Below are positions 24,548 to 34,925 of a DNA stretch of 64,000 bases, one piece after another. This DNA is from Pipra filicauda (lineage: Eukaryota > Chordata > Aves > Passeriformes > Pipridae): the NCBI RefSeq assembly GCF_003945595.2, contig NW_024104376.1, positions 3,038,001-3,102,000 on the forward strand, written 5' to 3'. The stretch's first letter is position 1; every line of letters starts with the position of its first letter. A program made the position numbers and the translations under genes. The notes beneath the pieces were generated by a model that did not search any database, was not told where the DNA came from, and worked only from the letters and a program-made list of their open reading frames with translations.

Positions 24548-27500
24548 TAAGAAATGAGGAGATATAAATTGGAATATATCAAGGTTTGGAAGGGAGAGCC
24601 AGTAAACCTTTTACTGAGAGAGAGATGGACTGCTGCAGAGCATCCCCCTTGCAAATTCTGCAGATGCTGAACTGTGGGGCTGAATGTTGGCTTAGCCAGA
24701 GACCAAGCCAGTTTTCTCCTCACAGGGAGCAAGGAGACAAGGACAGGTAAAGATGCAGATGAAACCACAACAATCCCAGGTACTGGAAATGAGGGTAGCA
24801 AAAAAGTGGTATCCCACCTATCTGGGAAGCAGAGAAGCTGGACACAGGGGTTATATCAACCTTCATGGATTGTTATTTTTTATTGTTAGGCAGTGAGAAC
24901 AGCTCCCGTGGGAGATTTCACATCCATGTTGCTGATGTCTTGGTTCCTAAGTATCTGAAACTGCATGGCTCCACACACAAGACCTTCCAGGAATGATCCC
25001 TGACTGTTGCTAGTTGCCAAGCTGCACCTGGGAATGGTTTGGGAAGGTTCGAATCAGACTGGGAGATACTGTAACATTTAATAGCACAGAGAATTCCATT
25101 TCAGGCTGGGGACATTCCCTGTATTGTTTAGTTTTCAAATAAAGTAATGATTCCCGAACCTATCCTTTATTTGATATAACCAGCCTAAAAGTAGACCCTT
25201 ACTCCTGTACAGTCTCACTCTTACTATCTGTACAGTGCTGCTACTGCTTTTATGAAAAAACCACTCACACTGAACAATTAAAATAGGCACAGAAGCAAAA
25301 CACTGCCCTGGTTGGTCATGGTAGTTAATAAAGCTGTGAAAGGAATTTATTCCAAGAACATTCATTAGAAATATCATCTCTTTTTGAATTAGTCTCCTGT
25401 CCACTAACTGGTCATGATTGTTAGAAAAATCCATCTGTTAGTCACAAGCACCTGACAAATAGTTTGCATACAATAAAGCTTAGCATGGGGGATTTGTCAG
25501 CTGGTTTGCACACACAGTCATTATTCACTACAACGTGTGACTAGCCACTTCTAACATGTGATACGGTTCCTTCTCTTTATTTACATAGAGGAACTATAAA
25601 CAGGGGAAAGCCAAATGAATATATGTCTAGACACATACATATGTGTCAGTAAAAATGCTAGATAACTAACTGTGGTTCTGCAACCATTCATTTCTGCAAA
25701 TGCCTAGGTATCTTTGAAAAGCCATCTGAATAATTAACAGTGATGACTCACAACACACAGTCATGAGCATGGTCTTCTATTTATAGCAATATTTCTATAT
25801 TCATCTTCCTCTTAATAACAGCAGTAGCAACCGAAAATAAATCCCTGCATTAGGCATCCCTTTGAATAAACTCATACAGTTAGAAGCACTTTTCTTCATT
25901 GTCGCTGCTCTCACTCCATGAGAAACTCATGGGAAGAAAAATGTCGTATCAAGGCTTCAGCTTTTTCAGAGTCAACAAAGGTAGTTAGACACAAACATGC
26001 TCATTGCAATTAATGAGTTGTGTGGCTAAATTCCCTAGTAAGCTTTGAGACTAATCAAACAAGATGTTTTTAGTCTATACACAACTGCATGACTAATTCT
26101 GACAGACCAACCGAGATCCTCAACACAGAGATTTTTGTTCCACATTCCTCCTCTTTCTTTCACTTGTCTAAACTTTCCATACTCTGCCTCAGCATTCAGC
26201 TCATGTGCTAAGTAATGTGTTTTTTCATATCAGACACTATGGTCTTGTATCACTTTATCTCAATTTTAGGGGCAATCAGTTGAAGTTATAGAGAGATATA
26301 AGGCCTCTGCATCACCCCGCTATCAGATCCACTTTGCCATTTATCAATTAAAGGTCAGACACAGGTTAGTGAGGAAAAACTCTCCAAAATGCTGTTCTGA
26401 TAGCATTATTACAACCTGTGCTTTGGCATGGGGTTAGCACTATGTCAGCTGTGCAGCACAGTGTATAGAAATGGAAGAGAAATTGTAGGTTCCGACGCTG
26501 AGAAGTAAAATGGAACTAAAATAGGTATAGATAAATATGTATTTCCAACGTTTTGGGGACAAATCTTTTGTTGAAATAAGGGAGTTCTGATACTACCTCT
26601 TTCACTGATTATGCTAAAAGGGGCAGACAAAGATTTGTGTGCAAGTGAAGAGATTTTTGGCTTTGTTGGTATTGTCAGGGCTCTGCTGGATGAAAGCAGC
26701 TGGAACAGCCTCCATTGTTGAAAAATTTGCCATGGGGCTCATTTGCAAATCTCACTTGGCCTACAGGATAGCCAAGGCCATCTGTATGAAGCACAGATGC
26801 CTCTGCCACAGTGTCAGCAGCTCCAGCCTCAGCCTTGGCAGGAATGCACCCATCATGTTGTCCTGGCCAAAATTCCCCCAGAAGAGGGAACCCAACCCAC
26901 AAATATGACATGAGAGGTTTTGACACATTTTCCTCTTAATCTGCATTACATTGGTCCTGTTGGTGAAGTATTGACTCAAACCCTTGCCATTGCCCTAAGC
27001 CTTGAGTGCAGTGTCCAGGGCCAGCCTCAATGGCCATCCTTCACTGTGGAGCTGCAACTGCCAGCAGTGCCCAGGACCATCTTCATAACACCCCTTTAAA
27101 GCATCTGTGCCCAGACTGATAAGCTCCCATTCCCCTTCTTCACATGTTGCTTCCTCAGCCTTCTCGAAACACCCCAAGAGATGAGGGAGGCATGATTTAC
27201 CCTTATGAGCGCTCTGTTAGAGTGTCCCTGTCACAGTAAATGCATCTTAGTGCTTTACAGCTCTGCCTTCAGAGGTGTTAACAGCTATTTCTCCTGGTAC
27301 TGTCACTGCCGTGACATCGAGCCCGGCGCAGGGTTGGATACGGCCGTTTCAAGGTGTAGTAGCTGCAGTTAATGATTCACTGAGTATTGGAGTGTCACAG
27401 TTTGGGTACTCCAGGCTTTCATTCATTCCTGATCCTCAGAGAAATAAACCATGCTGTTACCAGTCAGATGCAGGGAAACACTGCACCATGACTCACTTTC

Positions 27501-29519
27501 TGTTAACTATAGGCACAAGCAGAATACGAGTGGATTTCTTCAGCAGAGGGCTCAGGTTGAAGAAATAAAGACTTTAGGAACAGCAGAAGCATCTCGGGTC
27601 GTGGGTCGCGTTGGGGAATGACAGCATAAGAAAATGCTGCCTCTGTCCTTCCCTTGTGCCCGCCTGGGGGCGGTGCTGCAACTGGCTTATTGAACTGATT
27701 GGTGCAAGAAAAAAACACTTCTCAAAATTGCGCTGGGAACTCATGAAAGCACCATTGCGGCTGAATCCTCTCCTTTATCATGAAGCTGCTATCTCAGGCT
27801 GCCCAGTCCTTTTGTCAGACTAGTATACAGTTAATTTGGGGATAAAGCAACACAATGCAGATATTTCCATCAGGGATAATAGCAATAGCTTTTGCAGGCC
27901 CTTCACTGTCTGCCATGGGAGCTGGGGGAGATATTTGCTGATGATACCTGTCTGGTTATGTGAACATGGTCACTAAGCATGAGCTCCACTGTGTATGATT
28001 ATTCAGGATGTGATGTGTTCAGGTGGACCTTATTTGGCAGATGTGTTTCTGTGTAGCCACCATGCTTAGCTTTTGGAAAACAGGAGGAGGATCTGGGATC
28101 CTTCTATCATTGATGGATCTGGACACAGACTTTTCTTCTCTGAAGACCCAGGTTTGTGCCAGGCTGTAGGAGAGTTTCAAAGCCAGTAAGAAAATGTATG
28201 AGGATCCAGTTATGGCAGTTATTGGCAGACAATAAAATGACTTTAAGGAAATTTCTCTTTTCATGGGGTAGTCAAGGAGGAACACTTGGTTTTGTGGCAC
28301 TTAGTATTAAGTAAATTCGTACAAAGGGGAGGAAAAAGAAAAAGAAGGATGCTCAAGGAAGAAGCATATGCCAAGTAGTTTGGGGAGTGTTAGTGTGGGT
28401 AGTTCACTGTGTTAAAGGATGCCAGCAGTGTAAATTAGGATTTAGCTCTGCCAATCCAGGCAAAGATAATGTCTCACTGTTAGCTTGTTTTACATTTTTT
28501 ATAGACACAAATCAGTAAATACAGCTGTACTCATGAGGTAATCTTTTATCCCAGATGAAAAAAGTCACAATGTACACAGCTGTACTTAAGCCCTGTCTGG
28601 TTCTTGATGCCTTTTGTGTTAAAGACTGCTATCACTTTGAAAATAACAGTACAGTATAATGGACATTCATCAAAATTACTTTAAAAAGTCTAAAGTACTA
28701 AATGGAAATCTATCCTTTATTTGGGACTTCTGAATCACCTCTACAATTCTGCAGCAAGGAGAAAATTTTCTCTTAGATATTACAGATAAAGCTGTTAAGT
28801 TCCATCACGTTACTGTAAAGGCACTTGAGAGTGAATTATTCCAAACCATTCTCAGAATTATACCAAAGGCAAAGGTTCATGACAAGAGAAAGACCTAGTA
28901 TTTTATTTTTCCTCTTCTGAAACTATTTTTATTGCCTGCTGCCTTCAGTAGTTAATCATCTAAAAGCGTTTGCTAAAAACCAGTCTTGTCCTGTGTTGGG
29001 TCTATTGACAGCACTGGGGACAGTTTTTGGAGCTGCCTGATGACTACCATGGCAAGGTCCTGCTTTACCTTTCATGTAGGTACAAATAGGGATTAAATCT
29101 GTTGCACTGACTGACTTTGGAACATAAGTTTAAAACCAGGATCTGACTAGAATGCTGTGAAGTCATCTCTACACTGATTCCCTGGCATATGCTATCATTG
29201 ATGGGTGTCTTCATCCATTATTCCCCTCATTGTACTGATAAGGATAGATGAGCAGGTGTTGTATAGAACTGAATCTTGTCATTTGTCAGCAAAAATGCTG
29301 GTCTTCTGCTGAGGGGCTAACAGAACATTCTGGCACTTTTTAAGACAATTTCAAATATTTAAATATGAATATTAAGTATATTGAAGAAAAGTCTTCTCTA
29401 AAAGGGATCAGTTGTAAAAGCACCACTTCAGAATTGTCCAGAATAAAATTCTACCTCCCAAACAGCCAAGCTTGGCAGATGAACCCCTGGGGAAAAAACA
29501 CCTTCCTGTGCTTTTAGTA
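24548..29519. other. Unique sequence with a small CpG cluster
   Basis: No gene is recognised. The stretch 27300-27770 is unusually CpG-dense for this window: six CpG within 27310-27346 and four within 27598-27621. It also carries a GGGGCGG GC-box-like word near 27667. The remainder is ordinary AT-rich sequence. Confidence 0.45.
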
Positions 29520-29760
29520 GAACAAAAGATCAGAGTTGGAAAAGATTTATCAGGTCATCCAGCCCATCTGCCTGATAATAGAGCATTGTTTTCTTAAAGT
29601 GCACTTTTTTCTAGTGCTTTGACTAGTTTTAGAAGACTTAAATGATGGATGGTGTTTTTATCATTAACCTTGGGAAACAATTCCAGAGCCCAACAAATCT
29701 CCGTGTCAGGCTTCTCCACATTAGTGCCTCTGCTTTGTCAGTAATTTTATAGTTCTATAC
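29520..29760 (-). mobile_element. Ancient CR1-type LINE, 3' part
   Basis: In plus coordinates the blocks are GAGTTGGAAAAGATTTATCA, GGTCATCCAGCCCATCTGCC, TAAAGTGCACTTTTTTCTAG, TGCTTTGACTAGTTTTAGAA, CCTTGGGAAACAATTCCAGA and CAACAAATCTCCGTGTCAGG. Their order and content fit old amniote CR1 relatives rather than the younger avian subfamilies. It is heavily decayed, with no readable frame. Confidence 0.7.
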
Positions 29761-30551
29761 TGGTTGCTTTATATCCAAAGCATAGGCTCCTGCTGAGCTT
29801 AAGAGCAGGATTAGATATTGTGGATAGATCTTGACTATCCATCCTCATGCTGGTGGGTTGCTTCTTCTGCAAAGCAGTCTCCTGGAAATCTGAGAGTATT
29901 TCTTCACCAAGTGAGCAAGGGGAAATTCCAGCCTAGGCCTGAACAGAAAATCATTGTCTTGCCAGTTAAGTTGCAGAGAACAGCCTTGTCCATGATCCCA
30001 GTACATTATAATGGGAAATAAACTTGGGATAAAGCTTAGCTTCTGCAGCCATAGAGGGGAACCAGCTTGACATTGTAGGGGACAAGGAACACACATGTTG
30101 CCAGAGATCAGCTTTCTGCTGCCAAGGTGGGAACATTTTACAACATGACCATCATGATGTCTGGTTGTCCTTTGCCTGTTTTTCCATTGATTTAAGCATT
30201 TGATTATATTTTAAGAGCACTGCTCATTCCAAGGGATTTGGATGCTATGGTAGAAGAGCCAGTCCCCTTGGTCAGAAAAGACGAACCAGGAAAGAACTAT
30301 GGAAAAAGAGAGCTCTGTGTGCTCTGCAGGCACCATGATGGGATTGATTTCTGTCCACACACGCAACATGAAGGAAAGCACCAGGAAGAAGATAAATGCT
30401 GCTTGACCTTCAGGACTGCACCACTATGAAAACATTGGGCAAAGGCTGGTTGTGAATAAATTGAAAAATAGAAGTTCACGTGGGGAGAGGACAGGAAAAT
30501 AGTTTCAAGAGGTAATTCAGCAACTCTTTGAAAGGGTTTGCAAGATCTCTG
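29761..30551. other. Unique sequence, no gene seen
   Basis: Frames of 63 to 107 codons overlap on both strands. None is supported by motif or splice context. Confidence 0.45.
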
Positions 30552-30722
30552 AGAATCATAAATCATTAGGATTGGAAAAGACCTCTGCCTAATATCTAAT
30601 CTAGATCTCTCCTGGAGCAACTTGAAACCATTTCCTTTTGTTCTGTTACTTGTTACTAGGGAGAAGAGACCATTACCCCCTTGCTACAACTTCCTTTAGT
30701 AGGTAGTTGCAGAGAGAAATGG
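30552..30722 (-). mobile_element. CR1 LINE fragment with internal deletion
   Basis: The 3' tail words GAATCATAAATCATTAGGATTGG and AAAAGACCTCTG are joined directly to CTAATATCTAATCTAGATC, CTCCTGGAGCAACTTGAAAC, TAGGGAGAAGAGACCATTAC and GTAGGTAGTTGCAGAGAG. In the complete copy at 7.3 kb the same two blocks are separated by roughly 170 bases, so an internal deletion has removed the 3' untranslated region and the last codons. Confidence 0.85.
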
Positions 30723-31502
30723 GAAGGAATACCCTGTTCAGCTAGTTAATTTAGTTAAAGAACTGAAATGTTAGTTTCTATTAATATAACCCTAATGGAA
30801 CAAAACAGAGACACACTCTCCTCTTTCATTGTTTCACAGATCAACTCACATTGTTAAACGTGAACTTCCATTTAATTAAATCCATTTGATGCAAAATTGT
30901 TTCCCTGTTGCTCAGAGGCCAATACAACACTTTTCACAGCATTCAGGCTTCATTTACCATATCATTTGCATCAGGGTTTGACTTCTGTAAAGTAAAACAG
31001 AGCTTCAAATAGATTATCACAATTAAAAAAAGTCAACACTTGCTGTGTTTACAGCATGGGCAGAAGACGTCAATGAAAATTTTTCTCCTGAAGAAAACCA
31101 AAAGAAGTGTTTTGGATCTACCAGCTCATTTTATATTAACAGGTTGCTTTGTGGTCCATGAGTTTTCCATTTGCCATTGCATTTGTAACTTGTAAGTAAG
31201 ATAACCCATAAACAAGGGGAGGAGCTCCCCATAGTTTTTCTTATCATAACATTATTTGTATCTAAGACTTGGACTTGAGATGTGTGGAGAAGGATGCTTT
31301 TGCACAGGGAAAGGAAAAGCAGGATCTCAGCTCTCTCTGAGCCAGGGACTGGACTTCCACTTCCATAGGAACTGCTCTTTCCTTACTCACATCACTTCAA
31401 ACATTGTTTTGTGGTGCAAAAGAGAGTGACATACATGGATACACTGCAGTGGAAAAGCTATACTCTTCCACCAGAGGAGGAATATGACATTTAACTTTGG
31501 CC
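30723..31502. other. Unique sequence, no gene seen
   Basis: AT-rich, with no open frame above 60 codons and no repeat recognised. Confidence 0.5.
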
Positions 31503-32556
31503 CACATGGCCAGGCCCAGAGGGTGGTGGTGAACGGTGCTGCATCCAGTTGGCAGCCGGTCACTAGTGGTGTCCTCCAGGGATCAGTGTTGGGCTGAGTT
31601 CTGTTTAATATCTTTATTGATGTTCTGAATTAGGGGATTGAGTCCACCATCAGCAAATTTGCAGATGACACCAAGTTGGAGGGGGAGTGTCAATCAACTG
31701 GAGGGTAGGAGGACTCTGCAGAGGGACCTGGACAGGCTGGATAAATGGGCTGAATCCAATGGGATGATGTTTAACAAGGTCAAGTGCCGAGTCCTGCACT
31801 TTGGCCACAACAACCCCATGCAGCGCTACAGGCTGGGGACAGAGTGGCTGGAGAGCAACTGGGCAGAGAGGGACCTGGGGGTTCTAATCAACAGGAAGCT
31901 GAACATGAGCCAGCAGTGTGCTCAGGTGGCCAAGAAGGCCAATGGCACCCTGGCCTGTATCAGGAACAATGTGGCCAGCAGGACCAGAGAAGAGATTCTG
32001 CTCCTGTACTCAACACTAGCTAGGCCACACCTCAAGTACTGTGTCCAGTTCTGGGTTCCTCAGTTCAGAAAGGACACTGAGGTACTGGAGAGTGTCCAAA
32101 GAAGGGCAACAAGGCTGGTGAAGGGACTTGAGTATAGGCCCTATGAGGAGAGGCTGAGGGAGCTGAGGCTTTTCAGCCTGGAGAAGAGGAGGCTCAGGGG
32201 AGACCTCATCACTCTCTACAACTCCCTGAAAGGAAGCTGTAGCCAGGTGGGGGTTAGTCTCTTCTCCCAGGCAACTATGAGTAGGACAAGAGGGCATGGT
32301 CTTAAACTCTGCCAGGGGAGGTTTAGGTTAGACATTTGAAGGAAATTTTTTACAGAGAGAGTTATCAGACATTGGTATGGGCTGCCCAGGGAGATGGTGG
32401 AGTCACCGCCCCTGGAAGGTGACTCAAGAACAGCCTGGATGTGGCACTTAGTGTCATGGTCTAATTGACTGGGTGGTGTTGGATGAAGGGTTGGACTTAA
32501 TGATTCAGAGGTCTTTTCCAACCTGTTTGATTCTATAATTCTATGATTTTGTGATT
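31503..32556 (+). mobile_element. CR1 LINE, 5'-truncated, longest copy in the window
   Basis: The element starts within the reverse transcriptase domain at TGGCCAGGCCCAGAGGGTGG, runs through the motifs described for the coding remnant, and ends in the 3' untranslated region (GGTTGGACTTAATGATTCAG, GGTCTTTTCCAACCTG) and a degenerate octamer tail, TTCTATAATTCTATGATTTTG. It is the closest relative in the window of the minus-strand copy at 7.25-8.17 kb. Together they form a widely spaced inverted pair about 23 kb apart. Confidence 0.95.
31530..32339 (+). pseudogene. CR1 ORF2 (reverse transcriptase) remnant
   Basis: Translated from about 31530, the remnant shows the reverse transcriptase region SSWQPVTSGVLQGSVLG (motif B, normally SGVPQGS), a TGA where related copies have Pro, FNIFID, a TAG, then [14 protein letters not shown] with the FADD catalytic motif C at about 31658-31669. 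One extra base in the following G-rich run shifts the frame. The shifted frame then stays open for over 200 codons through [55 protein letters not shown] and [16 protein letters not shown] to a premature TGA after FRLDI (32337-32339). Related copies continue into RKKFFTERV. Two stops and a frameshift before the TGA mean the protein cannot be made; another shift follows in the last 40 codons. The 233-codon frame is a relic, not a host gene. Confidence 0.9.
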
Positions 32557-33172
32557 GATAATAGTGATGTTGTGAGGAAAGAGGTATGATTGAACAGTCT
32601 TCCCTTTAGAAGAAGAGCCAAACCTAAATGGATTGTGACTAGAAACTAGTGATGAAAAGCAACTCTTCTGGCTGTCATAATCTGTAAAAATGCTCATAGG
32701 CATGAGAATTTCAGCATAGGCTTTCTGACATAGATTTAGATAAAAAGTAGGAAATAGAAGGCAGGAATAAATGATCATTTATCACCATGGAGTGGGGATC
32801 TACAAGGACATGTGTGATGGCCCATTCTAGTCAACATAGTTATCAATGATCTGGGAAAGAAGGGCGAACAAAGTTAAGATAGCAGAAACAAAGTCCAGCT
32901 CTGATTAACTGTGAAAAGTATTGCCCTGGCAATAAAATGGTAGATACATTCAGTGTGAATAAATAATACAAATGCTTAAAAAATGGTCCCAAGCTTTCTG
33001 AACGAATGATGAGCTAGTATGATTTTATCACTCAGTAACACAATGTCTGGGTATCTTGTTGCCAAAGACAGTATCTTTGTAAAGATTGTCTGAGTGCTCA
33101 CACACTTGGAAAAACAAATGTAATACTAAGGAGTTTTTAGGAAAGGGATAATGAGCAGAGTAGATGAGTATG
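32557..33172. other. Unique sequence between CR1 and LTR
   Basis: No gene is seen. A GTTATCAATGATCTGGGAAAG-like stretch near 32840 is weakly reminiscent of a CR1 reverse transcriptase block (FINDLG). It is too short to call. Confidence 0.4.
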
Positions 33173-33745
33173 TGTCATGTTTTAACTCCAGCTAGCAACT
33201 CAGCCCCACACAGCTGCTCATTCCCTCCTCCTCGGTGGAATGGGGAAGAGAATCAGGAGAACAAAAGTGAGAAAAACCATGCATTGAGATAAAGACAATT
33301 TAATAGGTAAAGCAAAAGCCACACATGCCGCCAAAGCCAAGCAAGAAATTTATTCACCACTTTCCATGGGCAGGCAGGTGTTCAGGCATCCCCAGGAAAG
33401 CAGGGCTATATCACATGTGATGATAACTTGGGAAGAAAAACGCCATCACCCTGAATGTCCTCCCCCTTCCTTCTTCTTCCCCTAGCTTTTTATGCTGAGC
33501 ATGATGCCATATAGCTTGGGATGTCCCTTGGGTCTGTTGGGCTCAGCTGTCATGACTGTGTCCCCTCCCAACTCCTTGTGCACCCCTAGCATCCTCGCTG
33601 GTGGGGTGAGGAGCAGAAATGACCTTGACTCTGTGTAAGCATTACTCCCTGTGTTATCAACACTTTTCCCAGTTCAAAGCCAAAACACAGCCCCATATCA
33701 GGTACTATGAAGAAAATTAACTCTATCCCAACCAAAACCAGTACA
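33173..33745 (-). mobile_element. Solo LTR of an avian endogenous retrovirus
   Basis: The unit is bounded by TGT on the left (TGTCATG) and ACA on the right, as LTRs are. On the minus strand it begins TGTACTGGTTTTGGTTGGGA, has a TATA-like CATAAAAAGC at about 33489-33499 and a TATTAAA polyadenylation-type signal at about 33300-33306, followed by a purine-poor end. It closely resembles the copy at 63.1 kb and shares the CTGAGATAAAGAC-type block with the LTR at 42.3 kb. Flanks GTATG and GTGTG are a four-in-five match to a 5-bp target duplication, as known for ERVL-type elements. No gag, pol or env sequence adjoins it, so it is a solo LTR left by recombination between two LTRs. The family name could not be fixed. 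Confidence 0.88.
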
Positions 33746-34449
33746 GTGTGTCTCTATATAAATACCACATCTTGGTGTATGTTCTTGCTCTCTGGTTCTC
33801 AGAGGGAATATAATAAGACTGCAAAAGGTTCAGAAAAAGACAACAAGGATGATAAAGATGTGGAACAACTTCTCTGCAAGGAACAATTAATCTGATTAGG
33901 AGACCTGAGGGACTCTTCAAGGGTTGTATGATAGAGGTCTATAAAACCACGAGTGGCCAGAAGTGGGTACATAGGCAATTATTATTCTCTGTCTTTTCCA
34001 AGAAAAGGATTACTGGGAACCAAATGAAGGTAGCAAATGATAGGTTCAAAGTGTGCAGAAAGAAAGGGATCTTTAGGTGTTGCGTGGCTGAGCCATGGAG
34101 CATAACATCGCAAGTTGTGAGTGTCTTATGGATTCAAGAGGTCATGTGAAATCAGAGGGAAACAGAATGAGTTTATGAAAAAAATTCACTGAGGTCTAGT
34201 GAATACACAGATGTGACTGCTTTTTCATGAAGATTTTGTGCTGCTAACTGCTGGTAGGTAATAAAATGTTTGGGAAGGTAGCATGTTTGCCTCCATGATT
34301 AAAACATTTCCCTAAGAACCCTCTTGACCACTTGCACAGGCTGGAAATTGCTGGAAACTAGTGATCTGACAGTAATGTGACACCTATTTTCTCATGCTCT
34401 GGTACTTCTGGAGTCCTGCAGTCAAAATTCTTGGGAAAATAGTTTGTAA

Positions 34450-34479
34450 AGTTGTCCACAGTGAAGTTGTCCGTAGTAA
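34450..34479 (+). repeat. Two-copy 15-base tandem duplication
   Basis: AGTTGTCCACAGTGA is followed immediately by AGTTGTCCGTAGTAA, with three differences. Confidence 0.6.
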
Positions 34480-34909
34480 AGACATTAAAGCTTGTGTCTT
34501 CTCAATCACCAGGTTTTCTTAAAGGACAGAACATACATATTTTCAGAAATCACTAGCAGAGCTTCCACATTAAACTCATCTATATTCAATTACTAAGCAG
34601 GCTGGAGTAAAACTTGCAATCCAGCCCAGTATAGGAGAAAGCTCAGCTGCACTGCCCTACGGGCAGGGCAAGAAGCAGACAGTCAATTAAACGTGACAGT
34701 CAGAACAGCACAGTGTGTTTGCTACATAGAGTCATTATCCCTTACTACTTAAATAAAACAGAAGGGCACTTTGTATAATAGAGGAGAGGTTAATTGTAAT
34801 GCAGCTCTGTTTTCTGACACATGGAATTGTTACTAATATATCAAATCAGAAAACACAGATTATTTTATGCAACTTGTCTTAAAATATGACCTTTTTACCA
34901 CTGTATGTC

Positions 34910-34925
34910 TTTTTTTTTTTTTTTT
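34910..34925 (+). repeat. Poly-T run
   Basis: Sixteen uninterrupted Ts, with no element body recognised on either side. Confidence 0.85.

Noticed and set aside
25040..25060. GGTTCGAATC, a tRNA T-loop-like word
   Set aside because: The bases on either side cannot form the T stem, and no A box or acceptor stem is present.
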